From Paramicrobacterium fandaimingii (GTDB lineage Bacteria > Actinomycetota > Actinomycetes > Actinomycetales > Microbacteriaceae), in the NCBI RefSeq assembly GCF_011751745.2, contig NZ_CP061170.1, positions 806,001-870,000 of the forward strand: a DNA stretch of 64,000 bases, in the 5' to 3' direction. The position numbers and the translations under genes were made by a program. This document shows, in pieces, positions 47,387 through 56,841 of the stretch. Each line of letters begins with the position of its first letter. Position 1 is the stretch's first letter. A model generated the notes under the pieces. That model worked only from the letters and a program-made list of their open reading frames with translations, was not told the DNA's origin and did no database searches.

Positions 47387-48751
47387 ATGGCTCGTCTGTT
47401 TGGAACTGACGGCGTTCGCGGACTCGCGAACGGTGTTCTTACAGCCGACCTCGCTCTCGGCCTTGCCCAAGCTACCGCAGTGGTGCTTGGGCAAGGCCGA
47501 AGTGCTGAGGTCAGGCGTGAAGAGGGCAAGCGTCCTGTTGCCGTCGTCGCCCGCGATCCGCGCGTCTCCGGCGAGTTTCTCGCCGCAGCCGTCTCGGCTG
47601 GTCTGGCATCAAGCGGCGTCGACGTGCTCGACGCCGGCGTGATTACAACGCCCGCCGCTGCTTTCCTCGTGCAAGACATCGATGCCGATTTCGGTGTGAT
47701 GATTTCGGCATCCCATAATCCTGCGCCAGATAACGGCATCAAGATCTTCGCGCACGGCGGAACGAAGCTGCCCGACATTGTCGAGGAGCGCATCGAAGAA
47801 CACCTCGAGACCGAGCAGCTCATGCCGACCGGTGCCGACGTCGGTCGCATTCAACGGTTTGCCGACGCTGAAGACCGTTACGTTATTCACCTGCTCGGCA
47901 GTCTTCCCCATTCGCTTGACGGCGTGCATGTCGTGATCGACTGCGCGAACGGCGCAGCGGCAGGTGTCTCACCGCAGGTATTCTCGGATGCCGGTGCCCG
48001 GGTGTCCGTGGTCGGAAACGACCCGGACGGCATCAACATCAACGATGGCGTCGGGTCGACGCACATCGACAGCCTGGCTCGCACCGTCGTCGAGCTCGGC
48101 GCCGACGTGGGAATCGCCCACGACGGCGACGCCGATCGCTGCCTTGCTGTCGACGCGAACGGCACGATCATCGACGGCGACGTCATTATGGCGATCCTCG
48201 CCGTGTCGATGAAGGAGCGGGGCAAGCTCGCCCACGACACACTTGTCGCCACGGTGATGAGCAACCTCGGTCTGCGCCGCGCGATGGAGGAGAACGGCAT
48301 CTCCATGCTTCAGACGAAGGTGGGCGACCGCTACGTCCTCGAGGCGATGAACGACAAGGGCTACGCCCTCGGCGGTGAGCAGTCCGGCCACGTGATCATG
48401 AGCGAATTCGCGACGACGGGCGACGGCATCCTCACCGGTCTTCACCTTGTGAGCGAGATGGCACGCACAGGCAAGTCGCTCGCGGAGCTCTCATCGGTGA
48501 TGACCGTGTACCCGCAGGTGATGATCAACGTGAAAGATGTTGACAAGACACGTGCCCACTCAGACGAGAATGTGATGCTCGCCGTTGCGGAGGCCGAAGG
48601 TCTGCTCGGCGAGACCGGGCGAGTGCTTCTGCGCCCCAGCGGAACCGAGCAGCTTGTGCGCGTGATGGTGGAAGCCGCCGACCACGACACGGCCGGTCGA
48701 ATTGCCGACCAGCTGGCCGGTGTTGTGCGAACGCACCTCAGCATCGTCTGA
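47387..48751 (+). CDS. glmM: Phosphoglucosamine mutase
   Basis: Converts glucosamine 6-phosphate to glucosamine 1-phosphate for UDP-GlcNAc and cell-wall synthesis. The 454-residue product has the phospho-serine Ser109 in [15 protein letters not shown], the metal loop [11 protein letters not shown] and the sugar and phosphate loops GEQSGHVIM and [12 protein letters not shown]. It follows rpsI by 21 bases. glmS, the step before it, is 6 kb downstream. Confidence 0.97.
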   Translation: MARLFGTDGVRGLANGVLTADLALGLAQATAVVLGQGRSAEVRREEGKRPVAVVARDPRVSGEFLAAAVSAGLASSGVDVLDAGVITTPAAAFLVQDIDADFGVMISASHNPAPDNGIKIFAHGGTKLPDIVEERIEEHLETEQLMPTGADVGRIQRFADAEDRYVIHLLGSLPHSLDGVHVVIDCANGAAAGVSPQVFSDAGARVSVVGNDPDGININDGVGSTHIDSLARTVVELGADVGIAHDGDADRCLAVDANGTIIDGDVIMAILAVSMKERGKLAHDTLVATVMSNLGLRRAMEENGISMLQTKVGDRYVLEAMNDKGYALGGEQSGHVIMSEFATTGDGILTGLHLVSEMARTGKSLAELSSVMTVYPQVMINVKDVDKTRAHSDENVMLAVAEAEGLLGETGRVLLRPSGTEQLVRVMVEAADHDTAGRIADQLAGVVRTHLSIV

Positions 48752-48764
48752 CCGCAGCCGCAAC

Positions 48765-48804
48765 GCGAGTGGGCTTGCATCCAACCGGATGCAAGCCCAC
48801 TCGC
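48765..48804. terminator. Bidirectional terminator between glmM and the AGCS gene
   Basis: An 18-bp perfect stem (48765-48782 with 48787-48804) closed by AACC lies between two converging genes. It is one of the strongest hairpins in the window and should end both transcripts. Confidence 0.8.
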
Positions 48805-48842
48805 TCGTCGCCTGAGCAGCTTCAGCTCAGAGCGAGTTCACA

Positions 48843-50327
48843 TCAGAGACCTCGGCGGCTGGAACCGACGACGTCGCCGGCCTTCCAATCGTCCCAACCC
48901 TCGCGCCCGGCCATGAACTCCTCGATCTCCTCCTTCGACGCTTCGAGCTTCGGGTCGTGCTTGAGATAATGCTTCGTCTCGCGGGCGACGAGGCCCGAGA
49001 GCACGAGGAGCCCAACCAGGTTGGGCAGCGCCATGAGCCCGTTCATGACGTCGGAGAACGCCCAGACGACGCCGAGCTGGACGGTGCAGCCGATGTACAC
49101 GATGAGCGAGAAGAGGATTCGGAACGGCATGACGGCGCGTCTGCCGAAGAGCCGCTCGATATTGCGCTCACCGTAGTACGACCAGCCGAGGATCGTCGAG
49201 AAGGCGAACATCACGAGGGCGATCGTCACGACCCAGTGACCCCATTCGCCGGGGAGCCCGTTCGTGAAGGCCTCGCCCGTCATGAGCGCCGCGGAGATCT
49301 GCTCGCCCGTTTCCGGGTCGACAGCCTTCCACGCGCCCGTCGTGACGATCACGAGACCGGTCATCGTCACGACGATGATGGTGTCGATGAAGGTCTGCGT
49401 CATCGATACCAGCCCTTGACGCACCGGGTGGCTCGTCTGAGCGGCGGCGGCGGCCATGGGCGCCGAGCCGAGGCCCGACTCGTTCGAGAACAGACCACGG
49501 GCGACACCGAACTGAATGACGATGATGATCGCGGACCCGGCAAACCCACCAACGGCGCTCGTGCCTGTGAACGCCTGGCTGAAGATCTCGGCGAGTGCGG
49601 AGGGCAGCGCGCCGATGTTCGCGATCAGAATGTAGAGTGCGGCGGCAACGTAGAAAATGATCATCACCGGGACGAAGCCGGCAGTGACGCGGCCGATCAC
49701 CTTGATTCCGCCGACGAGCACGAGCAGCGCCAAGACCGTGAGGGTGACGCCGGTCACCCAGGTTGGCACGTTGAAGCTTGCCTGCACGTTGGAGGCGATC
49801 GAATTGCCCTGCGTCATGTTGCCGATGCCGAAGCAGGCGATCGTCGCAAAGATCGCGAACATGAGTCCGAGAACTTTGCCGAACGGGCCCTTGATTCCGC
49901 GCTCCAGGTAGTACTGGGGGCCGCCGGACTTCTCGCCTGCGGCATCCGTCCCTCTGAACCTCACGCCAAGAAAAGCTTCGGTGTACTTGGTGGCCATGCC
50001 GACGAGACCGGTGATCCACATCCAGAAGAGCGCACCGGGTCCGCCGATCGCGATGGCCGTTGCCACGCCGACGATGTTGCCCGTGCCGACCGTTGCGGCA
50101 AGCGCCGTCGTCAGCGCCTGGAACTGCGAAATGTCACCTTCGCTTCCGGCATCTTTGCGTTTCAGGATGCCGAGGCGCAACGCTGCGCCGAGCTTGATGA
50201 ACTGCAGTCCACCGAGCCGAAAGGTCAGATAGATGCCGGTTCCGATGAGCAGAGGAATGAGGACGTACGGTCCCCAGACGACTGAGCTGATGTTGCCCAA
50301 TGCGTCCTCAAGCCAGGTCAAGTCCAT
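48843..50327 (-). CDS. Alanine/glycine:cation symporter (AGCS family)
   Basis: A 494-residue integral membrane protein that imports alanine or glycine with sodium ions. It has about 10-11 membrane segments. The family signature is seen in TGNIVGVATAIAIGGPGALF and WMWITGLVGMATKYTEAF. GGGAGAACC precedes the ATG. It is a single-gene unit ending at the strong terminator shared with glmM. Confidence 0.93.
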   Translation of the reverse strand: MDLTWLEDALGNISSVVWGPYVLIPLLIGTGIYLTFRLGGLQFIKLGAALRLGILKRKDAGSEGDISQFQALTTALAATVGTGNIVGVATAIAIGGPGALFWMWITGLVGMATKYTEAFLGVRFRGTDAAGEKSGGPQYYLERGIKGPFGKVLGLMFAIFATIACFGIGNMTQGNSIASNVQASFNVPTWVTGVTLTVLALLVLVGGIKVIGRVTAGFVPVMIIFYVAAALYILIANIGALPSALAEIFSQAFTGTSAVGGFAGSAIIIVIQFGVARGLFSNESGLGSAPMAAAAAQTSHPVRQGLVSMTQTFIDTIIVVTMTGLVIVTTGAWKAVDPETGEQISAALMTGEAFTNGLPGEWGHWVVTIALVMFAFSTILGWSYYGERNIERLFGRRAVMPFRILFSLIVYIGCTVQLGVVWAFSDVMNGLMALPNLVGLLVLSGLVARETKHYLKHDPKLEASKEEIEEFMAGREGWDDWKAGDVVGSSRRGL

Positions 50328-50399
50328 GGTTCTCCCGTCTGTGCGTCACTGCACGATGGGCACCATCCTATGGGGCAATGAGAGCTCGCCGGAAGAGTT

Positions 50400-50735
50400 T
50401 TATGCGCGTGCCGCGCGACGTGACTTCTGCCACGCCCAGAACCGCGACAGCATCCGCTTCAGCCACCCGGAGAGGCGCCTGGCCCACCGGAATTCGGTGC
50501 CGAGAATGGCGAGGCCGAGAAAGACGATGAGCCAGCCAGGGCCGGGAAGCGGCACGAGAACGAGCCCGAGTAGGGCGATGACTGTGCCGAGGGTGCCGAC
50601 AGCGACGCGGTAGGCATGACGAAGACGAGGATGCTGTTCCAGCCATACGCGAATGCGGCGCAGCATCCGCCGAATCGGGCGGTCGGGACTCTCTGCGCTG
50701 ACGATGTCGCGGGAGATCGCTGTCTCGAACGTCAT
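50400..50735 (-). CDS. PGPGW-motif membrane protein (TIGR02611-like)
   Basis: A 111-residue protein with two close membrane segments joined by the motif VPLPGPGWLIVFLGLAILGT and a basic C terminus. It matches the small actinobacterial family called TIGR02611; its function is unknown. The ATG at 50735 is preferred over 50777 because TATTCT lies 13 bases before it on the minus strand. Confidence 0.8.
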   Translation of the reverse strand: MTFETAISRDIVSAESPDRPIRRMLRRIRVWLEQHPRLRHAYRVAVGTLGTVIALLGLVLVPLPGPGWLIVFLGLAILGTEFRWARRLSGWLKRMLSRFWAWQKSRRAARA

Positions 50736-50782
50736 GCCCGCCAGAATAGGCGCGGATGCTGGGAATGCGCCGTACACGCAGG

Positions 50783-51739
50783 TCAGATCTTGCGCAGCAG
50801 AACCTTGCTCACCGTGTGGTCACGCTCTTTGCGCAGAACGAGCTTGGCGCGGGCGCGCGTGGGGCGAATGTTCTCTCGGAGGTTGGGTTCGTTGACTTCC
50901 GTCCAGAAGTAGCGTGCCTTGTCCCGCGCTTCTTGCTCGCTCAGCTCGGCGAAGACGTTGAAATACGAGTTGGGGTTGCTGAAGGCTCCGCGCTGAAGCG
51001 CCATGAAGCGCTCTTCGAACCAGTGCGCGATGTCCTCTGTGCGCGCGTCGACGTAGATGCTGAAGTCGAAGAGATCGGCAATCGTCAGGTGCCCGGCAAG
51101 CGCCGGCTGCAGCACATTGAGGCCCTCGACGATGAGAACGTCTGGGCGCCGCACCACGATGCTCGCGTCGGGGACGATGTTGTACTGCATGTGTGAATAG
51201 AACGGTGCGCGCACCTCGTCGGCGCCGGACTTCACTTCGGTGATGAACCGTAGCAGCGCACGACGGTCGTATGCTTCGGGAAAGCCCTTGCGGTGCATGA
51301 TGCCGCGGCGTTCGAGCTCCTCGTTGGGGTAGAGAAAGCCGTCCGTCGTAATCAGCTCGACACGCGGGGTGTCGGGCCAGCGGGACATGAGCTCGCGCAG
51401 CAGACGGGAGACCGTTGACTTGCCCGCGGCAACGGAACCGGCAACGCCGATGACAAACGGCGTGCGGGCCGAGGATTCCCCGAGAAACGACTGCGTTGAA
51501 TCGTGGAGCTTCTTCGCGTTCGCTACGTACAGGCTGAGCAAACGACTGAGCGGCAGATACACTTCGGCGACTTCGGCGATGTCCATGCGGTCCCCGAGCC
51601 CGCGAAGCTGAACGATCTCAGCATCCGTCAGAGGGTTCTGCTTGTTCGGTGCGAGACTCGCCCAGCGTGCACGGTCGATCTCGACGAAGGGCGTTGTGTG
51701 CACGGGAGTGGAACCGGTGGCTGTGCGACTGGGCGACAT
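50783..51739 (-). CDS. coaA: Pantothenate kinase, type I
   Basis: Phosphorylates pantothenate, the first and usually controlling step of coenzyme A synthesis. The 318-residue product has the P-loop GVAGSVAAGKST (about 98-109), ELITTDGFLYPNEEL and VLIVEGLNVLQP, typical of the bacterial type I enzyme that is inhibited by CoA. The ATG at 51739 gives the normal length; an upstream start at 51811 would add 24 residues with no family match. TAAAAT lies 14 bases before it. It is divergent from glsA. Confidence 0.95.
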   Translation of the reverse strand: MSPSRTATGSTPVHTTPFVEIDRARWASLAPNKQNPLTDAEIVQLRGLGDRMDIAEVAEVYLPLSRLLSLYVANAKKLHDSTQSFLGESSARTPFVIGVAGSVAAGKSTVSRLLRELMSRWPDTPRVELITTDGFLYPNEELERRGIMHRKGFPEAYDRRALLRFITEVKSGADEVRAPFYSHMQYNIVPDASIVVRRPDVLIVEGLNVLQPALAGHLTIADLFDFSIYVDARTEDIAHWFEERFMALQRGAFSNPNSYFNVFAELSEQEARDKARYFWTEVNEPNLRENIRPTRARAKLVLRKERDHTVSKVLLRKI

Positions 51740-51896
51740 GAGACCACATTTTACGCAGGTTGAGTCGACGATTCGTCGTGCGGCCGGCGACGACCGTTTG
51801 TTGCGAGTCACACCTATTCAGCTCGGCGCAACGATGCTAGTGTCCGAATCGACGCCAGTTTCGACGGACCGTGACGGTTGTCAGAGGGGATCGGTC

Positions 51897-52907
51897 GTGC
51901 TTGACACGAATACACACGGAGTCGATCAGCGCGTCTCGACGGGTGACCTGCCGAGCTGGGAACGCATCGACGAACGCGTCCTCGAAGCGTACGAGCGTAA
52001 CGTCACCGATGAACAGGGGCTGGTTGCCGACTACATTCCCGAGCTCGCCGCTGCCGACCCTTCCCAATTTGGCGTCTGCATCGCCGATGTCGAGGGGAGC
52101 ACCCACGTGGCGGGGGATGCAGAGGTCGAATTCACCATCCAATCGATCTCGAAGGCGTTCGTCTACGCCCTTGTCTGTCAGGAATTCGGGCACACCGAGG
52201 TCGGACGACTCGTCGGTGTGAATAACACGGGTCTCGCCTTCAACTCGGTGATCGCCGTCGAGCTGAACGACGGGCACCCGATGAACCCCATGGTGAACGC
52301 GGGCGCCATCGCGACAACGGCGCTCATGCCGGGTGCCACGCTTGCCGAGAAGTGGGAGAACATCCGCACGGGGCTCTCGGCGTTCGCCGGTCGACAGCTC
52401 TCCATGGACGGTGAGGTGTACCGATCCGAAGCAGAGACAAACACGCGCAACGAGGCGATTGCCAAGCTGCTGAAGAGCTATGGCCGCATTGCCGGAGACT
52501 CGTCTGGGATCGTCGACATTTACACGCGGCAATGCTCTCTGCGCGTGAGCGCGCGCGATCTGGCGATCATGGGAGCAACGCTTGCCGACGGCGGAGTGAA
52601 CCCCGTGACGAAGCAGCGCGTCATCTCGCCCATCGTGTGCCGCGACACGCTCGCGGTGCTGGCGACGAGCGGTCTCTATGAGCGCTCGGGGGAGTGGATG
52701 TTCGAGATCGGCCTTCCGGGAAAATCTGGCGTCTCGGGCGGCATCGTGACCGTCGCGCCGGGGAAAGGCGCACTCGGAACATTCTCCCCCCGGCTCGACT
52801 CGGCGGGAAACAGCGTGCGCGGGCAGAAGGCGACGGCCTTTCTCTCACGGTCGCTCGGCTTGAACATCTTTGCATCCGACAGCGAGGGAGATCGGCATGA
52901 CGTCTGA
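51897..52907 (+). CDS. glsA: Glutaminase
   Basis: Hydrolyses glutamine to glutamate and ammonia. The 336-residue product has the serine-lysine pair Ser83 and Lys86 in QSISKAFVYAL and the segments NPMVNAGAIATTAL, YTRQCSLRV and KSGVSGGIVTVAPGKG. It has no C-terminal STAS domain. The GTG at 51897 is chosen because AGAGGGGA lies 6 bases upstream; ATG codons at 51738 and 51834 are in frame but lack a binding site. Its last 11 bases overlap the MFS gene. Confidence 0.9.
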   Translation: MLDTNTHGVDQRVSTGDLPSWERIDERVLEAYERNVTDEQGLVADYIPELAAADPSQFGVCIADVEGSTHVAGDAEVEFTIQSISKAFVYALVCQEFGHTEVGRLVGVNNTGLAFNSVIAVELNDGHPMNPMVNAGAIATTALMPGATLAEKWENIRTGLSAFAGRQLSMDGEVYRSEAETNTRNEAIAKLLKSYGRIAGDSSGIVDIYTRQCSLRVSARDLAIMGATLADGGVNPVTKQRVISPIVCRDTLAVLATSGLYERSGEWMFEIGLPGKSGVSGGIVTVAPGKGALGTFSPRLDSAGNSVRGQKATAFLSRSLGLNIFASDSEGDRHDV

Positions 52908-54525
52908 CCAGAAGTACGCAACCGACGTGAAGGCGTCCTGGGCGCCGCTCGTCGGCCTGTTTCTCGCTCAGGTGCTCATGTCGTTCAACGTCGCCGTGCT
53001 GCCTGTCTCGCTCGGAGGCATGGTCGAAGACTTCGGAGTGCCGCCGACAGTCGTCAGCTCAACGATCGTGACCTATGGGGTCGCTGTCGCGGCCCTCGTC
53101 ATGGTCGGAGCGAAGCTGGGGCAGCGCATCGGGTGGGTGCTCATTTTTCGCATCGTCGTTGTGATCTTCGCCTGTTCGTCAGTCATGATGCTCGTGTCTC
53201 CGAGCGTCGGCTGGGCGATCACAGGGCAGGCGCTCGCCGGAGCATCCGCCGCGATCATCGTTCCTGCTCTCGTGGCGCTCATCGCCGAGAACTACACAGG
53301 GACGCAGCAAGCAACGGCGATCGGTTCACTCGGGTCGGCTCGGGCGATCTCCGGTGTGAGCGCGTTCATGATCGGTGGTGCCCTCGGAACGTTCGTCGGA
53401 TGGCGCCCGGTCTTCATCATCGTTCTCGCGCTCGCCGTCGCTGTGTTTCTCTTCAGCTTCCGGTTGCGCAGCGATCGGGGCAATAAGGCCGTGCAGATCG
53501 ATGCAGTCGGGGCCGTGTTCATCGGTGCCGCCGTCATTCTGCTGACCGTGGGATTCAACAATCTGAACGCGTGGGGCGTGCTCACCGCCCGACCGACCGC
53601 ACCGGTTGCGGTGCTCGGGCTCTCCCCGGCCATAGTGATGGTCGTGCTTGGGCTCATTTTGGGGCAGTGCTTCTTTCTCTGGACACGGCGCCGTTCACGG
53701 ATCGGCAAGGCACCGCTCGTGAGCCTCGCCGTTCTCGGCTCAGGAAAAGAGCGCGCGGCCGTCTACGCGATGTTCATTGTCGTCGCCCTCGAAGCAGCAT
53801 TGAACTTCACGGTTCCCCTGTACATCCAGATCGTTCAGGGCCGCACTCCACTCGACACGTCTCTGGCGATGCTGCCGTTCAACCTCACCGTGTTTATTGT
53901 CGCCACCCTCGTAGTGCGGTTCTACAAGAAATACAGCCCGCGCGCCATCGGCGTCTTCTCGTTCTCGCTGACCACGATCGCTCTCGTCTGGCTCGCGGTC
54001 GTCGTGACGAACAATTGGGAAACCATTCCCACGATCGCTGGTCTGGTCGTCTTCGGAATTGGGCAGGGGGCGTTGGTGACTCTCGTGTTCAACGTGCTGG
54101 TCACTGCCTCTCCCAAGGAGGCCGCGGGTGATGTGGGATCTGTGCGCGGTACGACTCAGAACCTTGCGTCCGCTGTGGGCACAGCGCTTGCGGGAGCCAT
54201 GCTTGTGACGATTCTCGGTATCAATATCGGGCAGGCCGTGACGAATAACGTTGAGCTGCCGCGCAACCTCGTGGATCAGGTGGATCTTGACGACGTCAAC
54301 TTCGTCAGCAACGACCAGCTGCGTGAGGTGCTCGACGCGACTGACGCCACAGCAGAGGAGGTGGACCGCGCCGTCGAGATCAACGCCGATGCCCGGCTGC
54401 GCGCTCTGAAGCTCGGGCTGCTGATTCTGGGCGGAATCAGTTCGATCGCGATCGTCCCGGCCACGCGACTGCCCACGTACCGGCCAGGCGAGATTCCCTC
54501 TCCGGATGGAGCCAAATCTCGGTAG
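52897..54525 (+). CDS. MFS transporter, drug/proton-type with about 14 membrane segments
   Basis: A 542-residue membrane transporter. Early segments include SWAPLVGLFLAQVLMSFNVA and the loop AKLGQRIGW, which matches the conserved MFS loop between helices 2 and 3. The length and the 14-helix pattern suggest the DHA2 group. It starts inside the last codons of glsA, so the two are co-translated and probably share a task, for example moving glutamine or its products, or exporting a drug. The substrate is not evident. Confidence 0.85.
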   Translation: MTSDQKYATDVKASWAPLVGLFLAQVLMSFNVAVLPVSLGGMVEDFGVPPTVVSSTIVTYGVAVAALVMVGAKLGQRIGWVLIFRIVVVIFACSSVMMLVSPSVGWAITGQALAGASAAIIVPALVALIAENYTGTQQATAIGSLGSARAISGVSAFMIGGALGTFVGWRPVFIIVLALAVAVFLFSFRLRSDRGNKAVQIDAVGAVFIGAAVILLTVGFNNLNAWGVLTARPTAPVAVLGLSPAIVMVVLGLILGQCFFLWTRRRSRIGKAPLVSLAVLGSGKERAAVYAMFIVVALEAALNFTVPLYIQIVQGRTPLDTSLAMLPFNLTVFIVATLVVRFYKKYSPRAIGVFSFSLTTIALVWLAVVVTNNWETIPTIAGLVVFGIGQGALVTLVFNVLVTASPKEAAGDVGSVRGTTQNLASAVGTALAGAMLVTILGINIGQAVTNNVELPRNLVDQVDLDDVNFVSNDQLREVLDATDATAEEVDRAVEINADARLRALKLGLLILGGISSIAIVPATRLPTYRPGEIPSPDGAKSR

Positions 54526-54578
54526 CGCCGAACCGCGTCGCGCCGCGCATTCAGCTTTCTGCCCATAAACTTGTCACC

Positions 54579-56429
54579 ATGTGTGGAATCGTGGGATACG
54601 TCGGCAACCGTGACAGCATCGACGTCTTGATGAACGGGCTCAAGAGGCTTGAGTACCGCGGATATGACTCCGCCGGCGTCGCCGTCATCGGCGCTGAAGG
54701 GAACCTGACGACGCGCAAGCGCGCAGGCAAGCTCGCAGTGCTCGCCGATGACGTCGCTGAAACCGCGATTCCGTCGAGCAGTACAGGCATCGGCCACACC
54801 CGTTGGGCGACACACGGCGGGCCCACAGACGACAACGCACACCCGCACCTGAGCGCCGATGGCAAACTCGCCGTCATCCACAACGGCATCATCGAGAACT
54901 TCGCGGCGATTCGCGACGAGCTCGAGGGCCAGGGCTTCACCTTCTCGAGCGAGACAGACACCGAAGCAGCAGCGTTGTTGCTCGGCCGCGAGTATGCCGA
55001 GACCGGTGACCTGCGCCAGGCATTCCAGCGCGTCGTCGGCCAGCTCGATGGCGCCTTCACGCTGCTTGCCGTTCACGAAGACGAGCCGGGACTCGTCGTC
55101 GGCGCCCGCCAGAACTCGCCGCTCGTGATCGGGCTTGGTCAGGGGGAGAACTTTCTCGGATCCGACGTCGCCGCGTTCGTCGAGTACACCCGCTTCGCGC
55201 TTGCCGTCGGCGAGGGTGAAATGGTCGCCATCACGCCCGACAGCGTCGAGGTCACCGACTTCGTCGGCAACCCCGTGCAGTCGACGCCGTTCGAAGTGCA
55301 GTGGGACGCCGCGGCCGCCGAAAAGGGCGGCTGGTCGAGCTTCATGGCGAAAGAAATCAGTGAGCAGCCGGATGCTGTCGCCAACACGATCCGCGCCCGC
55401 ATCGGCGACGACGGGCTCGTTCACGTTCCCGAGCTGGAGGGGCTCGACGAGCTCTTCCGCGACGTCTCTCGTGTCGTGATCGTCGCGTGCGGAACCGCGT
55501 CGTACGCCGGCATGGTCGGCAAGTACGCGATCGAGGCGTGGACGCGGCTTCCGGTCGAGGTCGCCCTCAGCCACGAGTTCCGCTACAGCGACCCCGTCGT
55601 CGATGCCAGCACTCTCGTCGTCTCGATCAGTCAGTCGGGCGAGACGATGGACACGCTCATGGCCGTGAAGTACGCGGCAGAGCGCGGTGCGAAGACGCTC
55701 TCGATCTGCAACACCCAGGGAGCGACGATTCCCCGCGAATCAGACGCGGTCGTGTACACGCACGCCGGGCCGGAAGTCGCCGTCGCCTCGACAAAGGCGT
55801 TCGTCGCGCAGATCACCGCTCTCTACCTGCTCGGACTGCACATCGCTGGCGTGCGCGGCAGCCTGACAAGCGAGCAGATCGCTGAGAACACCGCCGAGCT
55901 TCAGGCGATCCCGGCAAAGATCGCCGAGGTGCTCGCCCAGCACGACGAGGTGGCGCAGCTCGCCCACTGGATGAGCGACACACGCTCCGTTCTCTTTCTC
56001 GGCCGCAACGTCGGCTACCCGATTTCGCTCGAGGGCGCGCTCAAGCTCAAGGAGCTCGCCTACATTCACGCTGAAGGGTTTGCCGCTGGTGAGCTCAAGC
56101 ACGGACCGATTGCGCTCATCGAGCCGGGTCAGCCGGTGTTCGTCGTCGTTCCGAGCCCGCGCGGTTCGCAGACGATGCACTCGAAGGTCGTGTCAAACAT
56201 TCAGGAGATCCGCGCGCGCGGTGCCCGCGTGATCGCGATCGCCGAAGAGGGTGATGTCGCCGTTCTACCCTACGCAGACACTGTCGTGCGCGTTCCGCTC
56301 GCTGCACCGCTGTTCGAGCCGCTGCTCACCGTCATTCCGACGCAGATCTTCGCGATGGAGCTGGCGTCGGCGAAGGGCCTCGACGTCGATCAGCCGCGCA
56401 ACCTCGCCAAGAGCGTGACCGTCGAGTAG
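54579..56429 (+). CDS. glmS: Glutamine-fructose-6-phosphate aminotransferase
   Basis: Makes glucosamine 6-phosphate from fructose 6-phosphate and glutamine, the first step to UDP-GlcNAc. The 616-residue product has the N-terminal glutaminase domain with nucleophile Cys2 (MCGIVGYVG), then two SIS domains (about 290-420 and 460-600; SISQSGETMDT, SVLFLGRNVGYP-like sequence), and ends PRNLAKSVTVE. TAAACT lies 13 bases before the ATG and no Shine-Dalgarno is seen, so it may be leaderless. Confidence 0.97.
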   Translation: MCGIVGYVGNRDSIDVLMNGLKRLEYRGYDSAGVAVIGAEGNLTTRKRAGKLAVLADDVAETAIPSSSTGIGHTRWATHGGPTDDNAHPHLSADGKLAVIHNGIIENFAAIRDELEGQGFTFSSETDTEAAALLLGREYAETGDLRQAFQRVVGQLDGAFTLLAVHEDEPGLVVGARQNSPLVIGLGQGENFLGSDVAAFVEYTRFALAVGEGEMVAITPDSVEVTDFVGNPVQSTPFEVQWDAAAAEKGGWSSFMAKEISEQPDAVANTIRARIGDDGLVHVPELEGLDELFRDVSRVVIVACGTASYAGMVGKYAIEAWTRLPVEVALSHEFRYSDPVVDASTLVVSISQSGETMDTLMAVKYAAERGAKTLSICNTQGATIPRESDAVVYTHAGPEVAVASTKAFVAQITALYLLGLHIAGVRGSLTSEQIAENTAELQAIPAKIAEVLAQHDEVAQLAHWMSDTRSVLFLGRNVGYPISLEGALKLKELAYIHAEGFAAGELKHGPIALIEPGQPVFVVVPSPRGSQTMHSKVVSNIQEIRARGARVIAIAEEGDVAVLPYADTVVRVPLAAPLFEPLLTVIPTQIFAMELASAKGLDVDQPRNLAKSVTVE

Positions 56430-56454
56430 CCATGCGCGCACCAGGTGGTCTCCG

Positions 56455-56841
56455 ATGATCGTCGGAATCGGCGTTGACCTCGTCGACCTCGCGCGTTTTG
56501 AGCGAGCCGTTGATCGGACGCCTCGCCTCCGCGAAAGGCTGTTCGCTGAGAGCGAACGGATGCTGCCGCTGCGCTCTCTCGCGGGGCGCTACGCGGCGAA
56601 AGAGGCGCTCATCAAGGCGCTCGGCGGCTCCGATGGTGTGCGCTGGCTCGACATCATCGTCGACAAGACCGACGATGGCGGACCGTTCTTCACGTTGTCG
56701 GGAACGACGGCGGAGGCCGTTGCCTCCCGCGGCATCACCGCGCTGCACGTCACAATGAGTCACGACGGGGGAGCCGCAATCGCCTTTGTCGTCGCAGAGA
56801 AAGACACGAATCAGACGGAGACGCAGGGAGGTCGACAGTGA
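56455..56841 (+). CDS. acpS: Holo-[acyl-carrier-protein] synthase
   Basis: Transfers 4-phosphopantetheine from CoA to acyl carrier protein. The 128-residue product has the magnesium-binding IGVDLVDLARFE (Asp8) and GRYAAKEALIKALGG, both diagnostic. It overlaps alr by four bases and follows glmS by 25 bases. coaA, which starts the CoA route, is nearby but separate. Confidence 0.95.
   Translation: MIVGIGVDLVDLARFERAVDRTPRLRERLFAESERMLPLRSLAGRYAAKEALIKALGGSDGVRWLDIIVDKTDDGGPFFTLSGTTAEAVASRGITALHVTMSHDGGAAIAFVVAEKDTNQTETQGGRQ

Noticed and set aside
47371..47388. Sequence GGAGGGTTCGACTCTCC resembles a tRNA T-arm
   Set aside because: No acceptor stem, anticodon arm or CCA end fits around it; it is the 21-base rpsI-glmM spacer running into the glmM start.
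48957..50285. Open frame of 442 codons antisense to the AGCS symporter gene
   Set aside because: It is a charged, repetitive translation typical of the reverse strand of a membrane protein gene.
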